This document shows positions 1 through 6,607 of a stretch of 8,379 bases of DNA, in pieces. Below the pieces are notes generated by a model. That model saw only the letters and a program-made list of their open reading frames with translations, made no database searches and was not told the origin of the DNA. The stretch is from Flammeovirgaceae bacterium UBA4659 (GTDB lineage: Bacteria > Bacteroidota > Bacteroidia > Cytophagales > Cyclobacteriaceae), in contig DHLV01000300.1 of assembly GCA_002405445.1 (NCBI GenBank), forward strand, positions 1-8,379, given 5' to 3'. Positions within the stretch are counted from its first letter, which is position 1. Each line of letters begins with the position of its first letter. A program made the position numbers and the translations under genes.

Positions 1-127
1 CCGGTTCAAGTACGATGAAAAAAGATAGCAGGAAAAGAAGCCGTATCATGTGTTGCGCGTCAAATTAAATCTAATGAACCAATATTTCAAATCAATCTGT
101 TGCTTTTGGTCACACCGTACAACATAT

Positions 128-142
128 TGACACCAAGTGTCA
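128..142. promoter_or_regulatory. Short dyad, possible operator
   Basis: TGACAC and GTGTCA form a perfect 6-base inverted repeat around the 3-base spacer CAA, about 130 bases before the SDR start codon. The compact odd-spaced symmetry resembles a binding site for a dimeric repressor. No regulator gene is present in the window, and a 6-base dyad can occur by chance, so function is inferred only from position and symmetry. Confidence 0.2.
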
Positions 143-211
143 GACAAAAGCATTCAACTTTGACTTTCAATCCAAGCGCATTTTTTCTGAGGCCGATCGG
201 GCATTAACGGC

Positions 212-225
212 ATGGTGTGCACCAT
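212..225. promoter_or_regulatory. Short palindrome upstream of SDR, possible operator
   Basis: ATGGTG and CACCAT are perfect inverted arms separated by TG, ending 46 bases before the SDR start codon at 272. This is a place where a repressor site or the 5' UTR would be expected. Its sequence differs from the dyad at 128-142, so the two are probably not copies of one operator. Low confidence. Confidence 0.2.
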
Positions 226-271
226 CAGTTCAGCAGTAAAATAGCTACATTGGCGAAAAATCGTTTTTATT

Positions 272-1039
272 ATGGATATCAATTCGATGTTTCGTTTAGA
301 CGGTAAAGTGGCTCTTGTAACGGGCGCATCAAAAGGGATAGGGTTGGCGATTGCCCAGGCTTACGCAAACGCGGGCGCCCACGTTGTGGTCAGCAGTCGT
401 AAGCAGGAGTCAATAGAGCAGGTCGTAAAGGGAGTGCAAGCAATTGGAGGAAAGGCCACAGCTATCGCCTGTAATGTTGGCGATATGGCGGATGTGCGGC
501 AGTTGGCTGAAAAATGCATCACCCAGTTTGGGGTGGTTGACGTGTTAGTGAATAACGCGGCAGTGAACCCCGTGTTTGGGCCTGTAGTTGAAACCAATGA
601 ATCTGCTTTTGACAAGATTATGGCGGTGAATGTAAAAGGCCCTTTTGAGTTGGCAAAAATGCTGTACCCTGCAATGAAGTCCAAAAAGGCCGGGTCTGTG
701 ATCAATATCAGTTCGGTGGGTGGGCTTCGGCCCGAACCAGGGTTGGGTATTTACAGCATGAGCAAAGCATCGTTGATCTCACTCACCAAAGTAATGGCAA
801 AGGAATGGGGTGATAACAATATTCGCGTCAACGCCATTTGCCCGGGGCTCATCAAAACAAAATTCAGCGAGGCGCTGTGGAGCAACGACAAGATCATGGG
901 TATGATGATGAAGATGCTGCCGATCAAAAGGATGGGTACCTCTGACGAAATAGCCGCACTCGCACTTTATCTCGCCAGCGATGCAAGCGGCTACTGCACC
1001 GGCAGCGTGTTTACGGCTGATGGTGGGTTTACGATATAG
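272..1039 (+). CDS. SDR-family oxidoreductase, DHRS4-like
   Basis: A 255-residue classical short-chain dehydrogenase/reductase, the normal length for the family, acting in the cytoplasm on a carbonyl or alcohol with a nicotinamide cofactor. Visible motifs: the Rossmann glycine motif TGASKGIG (residues 17-24), NNAA (94-97), and the catalytic tetrad Asn120, Ser148, Tyr161 and Lys165 (in YSMSK). The PG turn is at 191-192. Ser41-Ser42-Arg43-Lys44 after the second strand favours NADP(H) over NAD(H), by family knowledge. The NAAVNP and PGLIKT-x-FS segments resemble DHRS4-type carbonyl/retinol reductases, so this subgroup is the best guess; the substrate cannot be read from sequence. Bacterial relatives are often named 3-oxoacyl-ACP reductase or glucose 1-dehydrogenase. 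Start: ATG at 272 is preceded by an A/T-rich leader with no Shine-Dalgarno; Met6 (287) is a possible alternative and keeps the whole fold. It is the only plus-strand gene and converges on the amidohydrolase gene. Confidence 0.93.
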   Translation: MDINSMFRLDGKVALVTGASKGIGLAIAQAYANAGAHVVVSSRKQESIEQVVKGVQAIGGKATAIACNVGDMADVRQLAEKCITQFGVVDVLVNNAAVNPVFGPVVETNESAFDKIMAVNVKGPFELAKMLYPAMKSKKAGSVINISSVGGLRPEPGLGIYSMSKASLISLTKVMAKEWGDNNIRVNAICPGLIKTKFSEALWSNDKIMGMMMKMLPIKRMGTSDEIAALALYLASDASGYCTGSVFTADGGFTI

Positions 1040-1055
1040 CCGATGGTCTAAAAAG

Positions 1056-1109
1056 TCGATAGCCCTGTGCCGACTGCCCTGCCTCAAGTTAATGACCAAG
1101 GGCTATCGA
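1056..1109. terminator. Probable bidirectional terminator between convergent genes
   Basis: Perfect 11-base arms TCGATAGCCCT (1056-1066) and AGGGCTATCGA (1099-1109) enclose a 32-base loop and fill the gap between the SDR stop and the amidohydrolase stop; the right arm abuts the TAA of the latter. Read on the minus strand, the stem is followed at once by C and five T residues, as expected of an intrinsic terminator for the amidohydrolase gene. On the plus strand the stem is followed by a weaker T-rich stretch (TTATTTGATT). The large loop is the main weakness. Confidence 0.65.
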
Positions 1110-4100
1110 TTATTTGATTCCCGGAACCCCGGTAGGCGCAGCCTGTTCGTTGGCGAATGATGGGGCCTTGCGAGGCGTTGGGTATACTTCATCAAGGGTA
1201 TCGCCATCATAGAGCCTTCCGTTTTTCATTACCCTGTTTACAGTATTGGTATTGCGCAGGTTTTCTAACGGATTCTTTTCCAAAACAATCAAGTCGGCCA
1301 GCTTGCCGGCTTCAATGCTTCCAATGTCATTGCTCAAGCCAATGGCCCTTGCCCCGTGTATTGTGGCCACCTTCAATGCATCGTGGTTGCTCATGCCACC
1401 GGCTGCCATGCTCCACAGTTCCCAATGGTAACCCAACCCTTGCAGTTGCCCGTGTGATCCAACTCCTGCATTTCCACCTGCCTTTACCAGCGCATTTACA
1501 AATTTGGCGTGGTCTTCAAACACATGTTCTTCTTTCATAAACCACCCCGGCCTTCTGCGAGATTTTTCATCTAATTCGGATTTGGCAGAAAAGTGATTGA
1601 GTTTGCGATCGCCATTAACGTTTTCAGTGGCATAATAGAAATTTTCGGCCCATGGTCCACCGTACGCTACCAACAACGTGGGCGTGTAGGTCATTTTTGC
1701 TTCCGCGATGGTGGTTGCCAAATCTTTGTATAGCGGGTAGATCGGTAAGGCATGTTCGTGACCGGGATACCCGTCAATCAGATTGGTCATGTTCAATTTA
1801 AAATCAAGGCCACCCTCTGTGGTAGGCATCAAGCTCTGCTCTTTTGCTGCCTGAATGATCCATTGCCGATGTTGGCGGTTGCCGGTAAGGTACATTTTGA
1901 TGGTTTTGGTATTGTAGTATTCTGAGTACTGTTTGAGAATATTCTTTGTTTGTTCGTAGTCTTTGAGGTTGTAAGCCCAAAATCCCACACCGGGGCCAGT
2001 GGAGTAAATGCGTGGCCCGATGATTTGACCAGTTTCAACCATGTCTCCATAAGTAAGCACATCGGTTGTGGCCGTTTGTGGATCGCGTGTGGTGGTTACT
2101 CCATAGGCGAGATTAGCAGCATACATCCACACTTGTGTTTTGTGAATGCCCCATGCAGGCCACATGTGTGCATGTGTGTCTACAAAGCCGGGCACAATCG
2201 TTTTGCCGTTTAAATCTATTTTTTGCACCGATGCATCAACGCTTACAGTGCCCGTGGCGCCCACTTGTTTGATTCGTGCATTTTCAATCAACACCTCGCC
2301 ACGTTCAATTACTTCGTCTCCTCTCATCGTTATGATGCGGGCGTTTTGCAGCAACACTTTTCCGGCAGGTACGTCTTTCTCTGCTTTTATTTTGATCCGG
2401 GTTTCGAAGGCTTTGTAGTTTTCGTCCTCTTTCTTGCTGTCTTTCTTTTCATCCTTTTTCTCGTCTCCGTTTTCCTTTGCCTTTTCTTCTTCTGCTTTCT
2501 TTTTGCGGAGCGCGTCTTCTTTCATTTTAGCAGAATCCAAATTATAATTGAAGAAGGCGTTACCGAGGGTGAAGTATACATTCTTTGCGTTTCTTCCCCA
2601 GCTTGGAAATTCGCCACCGAGTGAAGTCAACTTCCGGGCGGGGAACTGCGCCTTCTCGGCATCGGCTACTGAAATTTTCGGAACTTCTCCGCCTGTTTTC
2701 GGAATGGTTACCACGTACACTTCATTGTGAACTTTTGCCAAGGCCTTGTCACCCTCGGGGGCAATCAACACCACATCGGCTATCGATGGCTCTTGGGCTG
2801 GCTCCATTTCTGTCTGCTTCAGCATGCAGTTTTCTTCCATCATGATTGAACCGTACACGGTGATACCGCTTACTTTTAAATGGCCTTTCTCATCTGTGCC
2901 ATCCCAACGCACCGAAACCAAACCATTCTTCCCGTGGTAGAGATAAATCCGATCATCACTTTTTGTGAAGTGCGGGTTGCTCCGTCCCTTTGCTTTCGCG
3001 ATAAAGTTCACGTTTCCCCCTTCGCCAGAAATCCAAAGCAAGTCTTCTTGTGCCCCATTGAAGAACGGATCGGCCGCATCTTTAAATGTTTGTGTTGCTC
3101 CTCTGAAAAATACAATTCGATTGTTGTTCAACGACCAGGCCGGCTCGGTGTACAATCCCGGTGTGGATGTTAATCGGATCAGCTTGGCATCCTTGATTTT
3201 TAAATTCTTTTTGTAAAGATGCCCTCCATTGTTCTCCCAAGTTACCCACGCCAACTGGCTACCGTCAGGGCTCCATGCAGGGTGTGCTTCGGTGAAATGA
3301 TTGGCAGTCACTCTCCTGGGCGTGCCGTTGGGCAAATCCGATAGGTATAATCGGTTCAAAGCCGTAAATGCAACTTGCTTCCCGTCAGGGGATACTACTG
3401 CATCCCGGATTTGCGTGACAGTAAATTCTTTGTCATCTTTTATCGGATAACTGAAACTCACTGCCGGCCCTACCAAAAATTCGGTTTCAATTTCGAAAGG
3501 GATGTTGATGGCTTCGCCCCCGGCTATCGGTATTCGGTAGAACTTGCCGCCATAGGATGCCACTATTTCTTTACTATCGGGTGTAAAAGACATGGCGGGC
3601 AATACACCCAGTGGAGCGATGGATTCTTGCTCGTCATGCTGCACGGGGTAAGCGAGCCATTTTTCATCTCCACTTTTCAAATTGCGAAGTACCAAACCTG
3701 TTTGGTCGTTGTAACGGGTGCCATACACCAACCAACTGCCGTCAGGCGAAAGCGTGGGCGTAAATGCAGAGCCGTACCGCTGCGTGCGGGTGTCAAACTC
3801 ACCTGTTTCGCGGTCGTATACGGCAATCTGATATTGCGGAAGTTGTGCGTTGTAGTTCCACGCACTGTTGCGGTGTGCAAACCAAACGTATCGCCCGTCA
3901 GCGCCAAAAGCCGGTTCTACGGTTTTCAGATTATCTGGCTTTGAGATCAACTGTGCGCCAGAGCCGCCATCGCGGTGAAACATCCACAACTTCAAATTGC
4001 GAATGCCACGTGATCCCACGATGTAGTTTCCATCGGGAGTCCATTCAGCAGATTGGTAATGGTCTGTGTTACCTTTTGTTACCTGAAGAGAATCTTTTTT

Positions 4101-4484
4101 GTCGAGCGAAAACCACCAAATGTTTTCGCCACCGCTGCGGTCGGATAAAAACAAAAGCTTGGTGCCATCCGGGCTGAACTTGGGGTGCGAGTCAAACGCC
4201 ATGCCCCTGGTGAAGGGCGTAGGCTTTCCACCAGCGATTGCCATTGTGTAAATGTCGCCCAAAAAATCAAAGGCAATGGTTTTGCCATCGGGGCTTACGT
4301 CTAGCGACATCCAGGTGCCCTCGTTGGTTTTTAGGGGTATTCGCCTGCCTACTTCCAACGGCAGGTCTTTTTTCTTTTTGGGTTTTTCTTTTTTGGCTGA
4401 GTCGGTTTTGGTTTCTTTCTTTTCTTGTGCGGAAACGATAATTGTGCACAGACAGAGAAGAAGAGCGATAACGGTTTTGATCAT
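1110..4484 (-). CDS. Exported TolB-type propeller / amidohydrolase fusion protein
   Basis: A 1124-residue protein. Residues 1-19 are a clean Sec signal peptide (short basic start, hydrophobic core, VSA|Q cleavage), so the protein acts outside the cytoplasm. A Lys-rich stretch follows (about 21-40). From about 50 to 640 come WD40-like PD40/TolB repeats with many xSPDGxxxxF/W/V signatures, forming one or two beta-propellers. A Lys/Glu-rich linker (about 655-690) leads to an amidohydrolase domain (about 700-1095) with the metal-binding HAH pair (His771, His773), a candidate ligand Lys863, HEH (909, 911), His1011 and the closing GSIEAGKLADLIVL motif. The family resembles imidazolonepropionase/prolidase-like hydrolases; the substrate is unknown, a peptide or cyclic amide being a guess. 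The open frame extends upstream to an ATG at 4643, but ATG at 4484 is chosen because it alone starts with the signal peptide. It stands alone, 718 bases after frr, with its own probable terminator. Confidence 0.9.
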   Translation of the reverse strand: MIKTVIALLLCLCTIIVSAQEKKETKTDSAKKEKPKKKKDLPLEVGRRIPLKTNEGTWMSLDVSPDGKTIAFDFLGDIYTMAIAGGKPTPFTRGMAFDSHPKFSPDGTKLLFLSDRSGGENIWWFSLDKKDSLQVTKGNTDHYQSAEWTPDGNYIVGSRGIRNLKLWMFHRDGGSGAQLISKPDNLKTVEPAFGADGRYVWFAHRNSAWNYNAQLPQYQIAVYDRETGEFDTRTQRYGSAFTPTLSPDGSWLVYGTRYNDQTGLVLRNLKSGDEKWLAYPVQHDEQESIAPLGVLPAMSFTPDSKEIVASYGGKFYRIPIAGGEAINIPFEIETEFLVGPAVSFSYPIKDDKEFTVTQIRDAVVSPDGKQVAFTALNRLYLSDLPNGTPRRVTANHFTEAHPAWSPDGSQLAWVTWENNGGHLYKKNLKIKDAKLIRLTSTPGLYTEPAWSLNNNRIVFFRGATQTFKDAADPFFNGAQEDLLWISGEGGNVNFIAKAKGRSNPHFTKSDDRIYLYHGKNGLVSVRWDGTDEKGHLKVSGITVYGSIMMEENCMLKQTEMEPAQEPSIADVVLIAPEGDKALAKVHNEVYVVTIPKTGGEVPKISVADAEKAQFPARKLTSLGGEFPSWGRNAKNVYFTLGNAFFNYNLDSAKMKEDALRKKKAEEEKAKENGDEKKDEKKDSKKEDENYKAFETRIKIKAEKDVPAGKVLLQNARIITMRGDEVIERGEVLIENARIKQVGATGTVSVDASVQKIDLNGKTIVPGFVDTHAHMWPAWGIHKTQVWMYAANLAYGVTTTRDPQTATTDVLTYGDMVETGQIIGPRIYSTGPGVGFWAYNLKDYEQTKNILKQYSEYYNTKTIKMYLTGNRQHRQWIIQAAKEQSLMPTTEGGLDFKLNMTNLIDGYPGHEHALPIYPLYKDLATTIAEAKMTYTPTLLVAYGGPWAENFYYATENVNGDRKLNHFSAKSELDEKSRRRPGWFMKEEHVFEDHAKFVNALVKAGGNAGVGSHGQLQGLGYHWELWSMAAGGMSNHDALKVATIHGARAIGLSNDIGSIEAGKLADLIVLEKNPLENLRNTNTVNRVMKNGRLYDGDTLDEVYPTPRKAPSFANEQAAPTGVPGIK

Positions 4485-4802
4485 GGCATTCGGAGTTTCA
4501 ACATCGAAATTACGATTTTTTACTGCTTCAGTGAATAATATTACACAGGTGGCTACAGGATCAGGTTCCCGCGTTGTTTGACTTGGTTCTTGTTTGATGT
4601 AACACCAATGTGTAGCCCGAATGGTTGTTGAGCCCTCCGCCAACCCGCAAGATGAAAAGGTCTAATGCTGATATGCAAATGCTATTTTCAATTTGAAGTA
4701 GACAGATATTGGTATGCACTCTTCAATAGGGTAATTATTCATGTATAATTTGCAAAAAGTTTATCAGTACATGCGCCTTCCCCTTCAAAACTGATTTCAT
4801 CA

Positions 4803-5021
4803 ACCACCTCACCCGGTGATGGCAATCAGCCGATCGTTTAAACCCCATAGCTTTTTCTGATTAGCCGTCAGATAACCCGCGTGTTGCCGTGCGCGCACGA
4901 CCACCCTCTTTCGAATAAATCAATCTGAATACAATCTGGCTTGAAGAGAGCCACTCCCAAAACTTATCATCAAGTTTTTTGGCAACATCTGAGTAGCACT
5001 TATCTCAAAAAACTTTTTTGA
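4803..5021 (-). pseudogene. Possible relic of a small coding sequence
   Basis: On the minus strand, one frame runs from a TGA at 5021-5019 for about 39 codons and includes a protein-like, Trp-rich segment (LDDKFWEWLSSSQIVF). It stops at a TAA at 4863-4861. A neighbouring frame, open across the same point, continues with GYLTANQKKLWGLNDRLIAI and ends at TGA (about 4812-4810). Joining them by one frameshift gives a chain of roughly 60 residues. No start codon or ribosome site fits and no family is recognised. It may be chance or decayed sequence. Confidence 0.15.
4972..5021. repeat. Nested A/T-run inverted repeats
   Basis: AAGTTTTTTG (4972-4981) is a perfect 10-base inverted match to CAAAAAACTT (5006-5015) across a 24-base loop. 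The right arm also overlaps a second palindrome, TCAAAAAA-C-TTTTTTGA (5005-5021), perfect on both sides of one central C. The left arm can therefore pair with the first half of the second palindrome, or that palindrome can fold on itself. There is no GC-rich stem, so this is not a standard terminator; a bent or weakly paused region is possible. Confidence 0.5.
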
Positions 5022-5112
5022 AGGAATTTGAAAGTATCAGGATGTTATGCGAAGTGCATTTTCAGCCTTTGGCAGTGGCATTCCGGGCATAAATGTAATG
5101 TAGGATTATGGC

Positions 5113-5146
5113 CAAAGATGCCGGAAATTCCCGGAAGGTATCTTTG
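5113..5146 (-). terminator. Hairpin downstream of frr, weak terminator candidate
   Basis: CAAAGAT (5113-5119) and ATCTTTG (5140-5146) are perfect 7-base inverted arms; inside them two CCGG blocks (5121-5124 and 5131-5134) can pair with each other. It lies about 57 bases after the frr stop, where the end of the operon transcript is expected. No T run follows on the minus strand, so it may be an mRNA 3'-end stabiliser or a factor-dependent stop and not a true intrinsic terminator. Confidence 0.35.
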
Positions 5147-5202
5147 AAGTGAGTTCTATTTATTTTGAGTATCGAGTCGATTGATTCTGTTAGAAATGCC
5201 CC

Positions 5203-5757
5203 TTACACCGTCATGATCTCCGCCTCTTTCTTCTTCATCAAAGCGTCAATCTTCAGGATAAACTCATCGGTTAGTTTTTGAACCTGTTCTTCTGCATTCT
5301 TTACATCGTCTTCTGATACGCCCTTTATCTTTTTGAGGCTTTCGTTGGTGTCTTTGCGGATGCTGCGCACGCTTACCTTACCGTGCTCGCACTCTTGAGC
5401 TACTTGCTTTACCAGTTGCTTTCTTCGCTCTTCGGTAAGCATGGGTATGTTGATGATCACCTGTTGACCATCATTTTGTGGCGTAAGCCCTAGGTTAGCG
5501 TTCATAATGGCCCTTTCAATTTCATGGATCAGGCTTTTTTCCCACGGCTTGATAAAAATCGTACGTGCATCGGGCGTTGTCATCGATGATACTTGGTTCA
5601 ACGGGCTCATCACGCCATAGTAAGACACTTGCACGCCATCCAGCATGGAAGGATTGGCTTTGCCTGCACGTATTTTTGTCAGCTCGTTGCCTACATGGGC
5701 AATGGCTTTGTTCATCAAGTCCTTGGCTTCTTCGAGGAATAATTCAATTTCTTCCAT
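5203..5757 (-). CDS. frr: Ribosome recycling factor
   Basis: A 184-residue RRF, the usual length of about 185. With EF-G it splits the post-termination 70S ribosome into subunits in the cytoplasm, freeing it for new rounds of translation. Seen: the N-terminal helix leading into NELTKIRAGKANPSMLDGVQVSYYG (residues 24-48, quoted in parts: IRAGKANPSMLDG), the beta-rich domain II (about 31-104) with PDARTIFIKPWEKSLI, and the long C-terminal helices forming the three-helix bundle of domain I. The conserved VRSIRKDTN segment (130-138) holds the arginines known in this family to contact 23S rRNA. It follows pyrH after 70 bases, the pairing found in very many bacteria, and is the last gene of the run. 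The start is the ATG at 5757, which gives a standard N-terminus; no Shine-Dalgarno is visible. Confidence 0.98.
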   Translation of the reverse strand: MEEIELFLEEAKDLMNKAIAHVGNELTKIRAGKANPSMLDGVQVSYYGVMSPLNQVSSMTTPDARTIFIKPWEKSLIHEIERAIMNANLGLTPQNDGQQVIINIPMLTEERRKQLVKQVAQECEHGKVSVRSIRKDTNESLKKIKGVSEDDVKNAEEQVQKLTDEFILKIDALMKKKEAEIMTV

Positions 5758-5827
5758 GAGCTATGTTAGAATGTGTGTTGGAGTTTTGTAGCGAGTCAGA
5801 TCGTTTTGAAATCAATGAATTTTTAAA

Positions 5828-6532
5828 TCAGCTAATTAACGTCCCGGCTTCTTCACCTTTCACTACCCTCATCAGGTTGCCTTTCCTGTTCATGTCAAAT
5901 ACGATGATCGGCAACTTATTCTCCTGGCACAACGTGAAGGCCGTCATGTCCATGATGTTTAAATTCTTTTCATATGCTTCTTGAAAACTTAGAGAGGTAT
6001 AACGCACCGCATCCGTGTATTTTTCAGGGTCTTTGGTGTATACACCATCCACCCGTGTTCCTTTTAGCACCACATCGGCTTGAATTTCAATGGCGCGCAA
6101 ACTCGCAGTTGAGTCGGTTGTGAAATATGGATTACCAATGCCGGCTCCAAAAATAACAATGCGGCCCTTTTCTAGGTGGCGAATAGCCCTGCGCCTGATA
6201 AATGGTTCGCACACTTGCTCCATCTTAATGCCCGCCATTAACCTGGTGTACAGGCCATGTCGCTCCAGCGCACTTTGCAATGCCATGGCATTGATGACGG
6301 TTGCCAGCATTCCCATGTAGTCACCCTGAACGCGGTCAATACCGAGGGTCTCGGCCTGGCCACCTCTGAAAATGTTTCCACCACCGATAACAATCGCTAC
6401 CTGTACGCCCGAGTCTCTGATTTCTTTGATTTCGGCAGTGTATTGCTCTAACACGGCAGGGTCGATGTTGCTGTTTTTCGATCCCATGAGTGCTTCGCCA
6501 CTCAGCTTCAAAACAATGCGCTTGTATTTCAT
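5828..6532 (-). CDS. pyrH: UMP kinase
   Basis: A 234-residue bacterial-type uridylate kinase of the amino-acid kinase fold, which phosphorylates UMP to UDP with ATP in the cytoplasm, the step leading to UTP and CTP. Bacterial enzymes are hexamers, typically activated by GTP and inhibited by UTP (family knowledge). Seen: KLSGEAL (9-15) and GGGNIFRG (50-57), which bind phosphates; GDYMGMLAT with Asp71 at the UMP site; [13 protein letters not shown] (about 131-143); and [14 protein letters not shown] (156-169), the nucleotide-binding segment. The frame is open to an ATG at 6559, but ATG at 6532 is preferred because it gives the family-typical start [13 protein letters not shown]; the nine extra residues are unlike other PyrH proteins. 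It lies 75 bases after the symporter gene and 70 before frr, and is probably cotranscribed with frr. Confidence 0.97.
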   Translation of the reverse strand: MKYKRIVLKLSGEALMGSKNSNIDPAVLEQYTAEIKEIRDSGVQVAIVIGGGNIFRGGQAETLGIDRVQGDYMGMLATVINAMALQSALERHGLYTRLMAGIKMEQVCEPFIRRRAIRHLEKGRIVIFGAGIGNPYFTTDSTASLRAIEIQADVVLKGTRVDGVYTKDPEKYTDAVRYTSLSFQEAYEKNLNIMDMTAFTLCQENKLPIIVFDMNRKGNLMRVVKGEEAGTLIS

Positions 6533-6607
6533 GAAAGTGCCAAAAGTATAGTTGGGCAAATATGCTACGATTTTTCAAATATTCCGCTAGCAGCTGTGCA
6601 TACGAAG

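Larger units (their letters stand above)
1..271. other. Non-coding leader upstream of the SDR gene
   Basis: No convincing gene lies here. In frame 2 the left edge is open for eight codons and closes with TAG at 26-28, so the tail of an upstream plus-strand gene could end there, but this is too short to identify. The rest is stop-rich in all frames. Two short dyads (128-142 and 212-225) are the only structured elements seen. No clear Bacteroidota-type promoter (TTTG about 19 bases before TAnnTTTG) could be picked out. Confidence 0.5.
4485..5202. other. 718-base gap between frr and the amidohydrolase gene
   Basis: No convincing gene is present. The first 159 bases beside the amidohydrolase start are open in its frame but encode no signal-peptide-like or domain-like residues, so they are read as 5' leader. 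The remainder is broken by stops in all frames. It holds a hairpin just after frr (5113-5146), A/T-run inverted repeats (4972-5021), and a minus-strand stretch (about 4800-5020) that reads like protein with a frame change. The amidohydrolase promoter should lie here; only a poor match to the Bacteroidota -7 box was seen (TAATTTCG on the minus strand just before the start). Confidence 0.5.

Noticed and set aside
1..28. Open frame at the left edge ending in TAG at 26-28
   Set aside because: Only eight codons are visible, too few to call a gene tail.
2223..2624. Open frames on the plus strand opposite the amidohydrolase, some with hydrophobic runs
   Set aside because: They are antisense to the Lys/Glu-rich linker, whose codons read as Phe/Leu-rich on the other strand; no gene-like start or family.
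4485..4643. N-terminal extension of the amidohydrolase to an ATG at 4643
   Set aside because: The extra 53 residues would bury the clean signal peptide starting at the 4484 ATG and show no domain character.
4741..4794. 17-codon plus-strand frame beginning with ATG in the gap
   Set aside because: Too short, with no ribosome site or recognisable peptide type.
6541..6548. TACTTTTG on the minus strand, a match to the Bacteroidota -7 box TAnnTTTG just before pyrH
   Set aside because: No TTTG lies about 19 bases upstream, and it would leave almost no leader before the start codon; chance is likely in A/T-rich DNA.
6533..6559. Nine-residue upstream extension of pyrH
   Set aside because: The family start MKYKR...KLSGE begins at the 6532 ATG; the extension looks like leader sequence.
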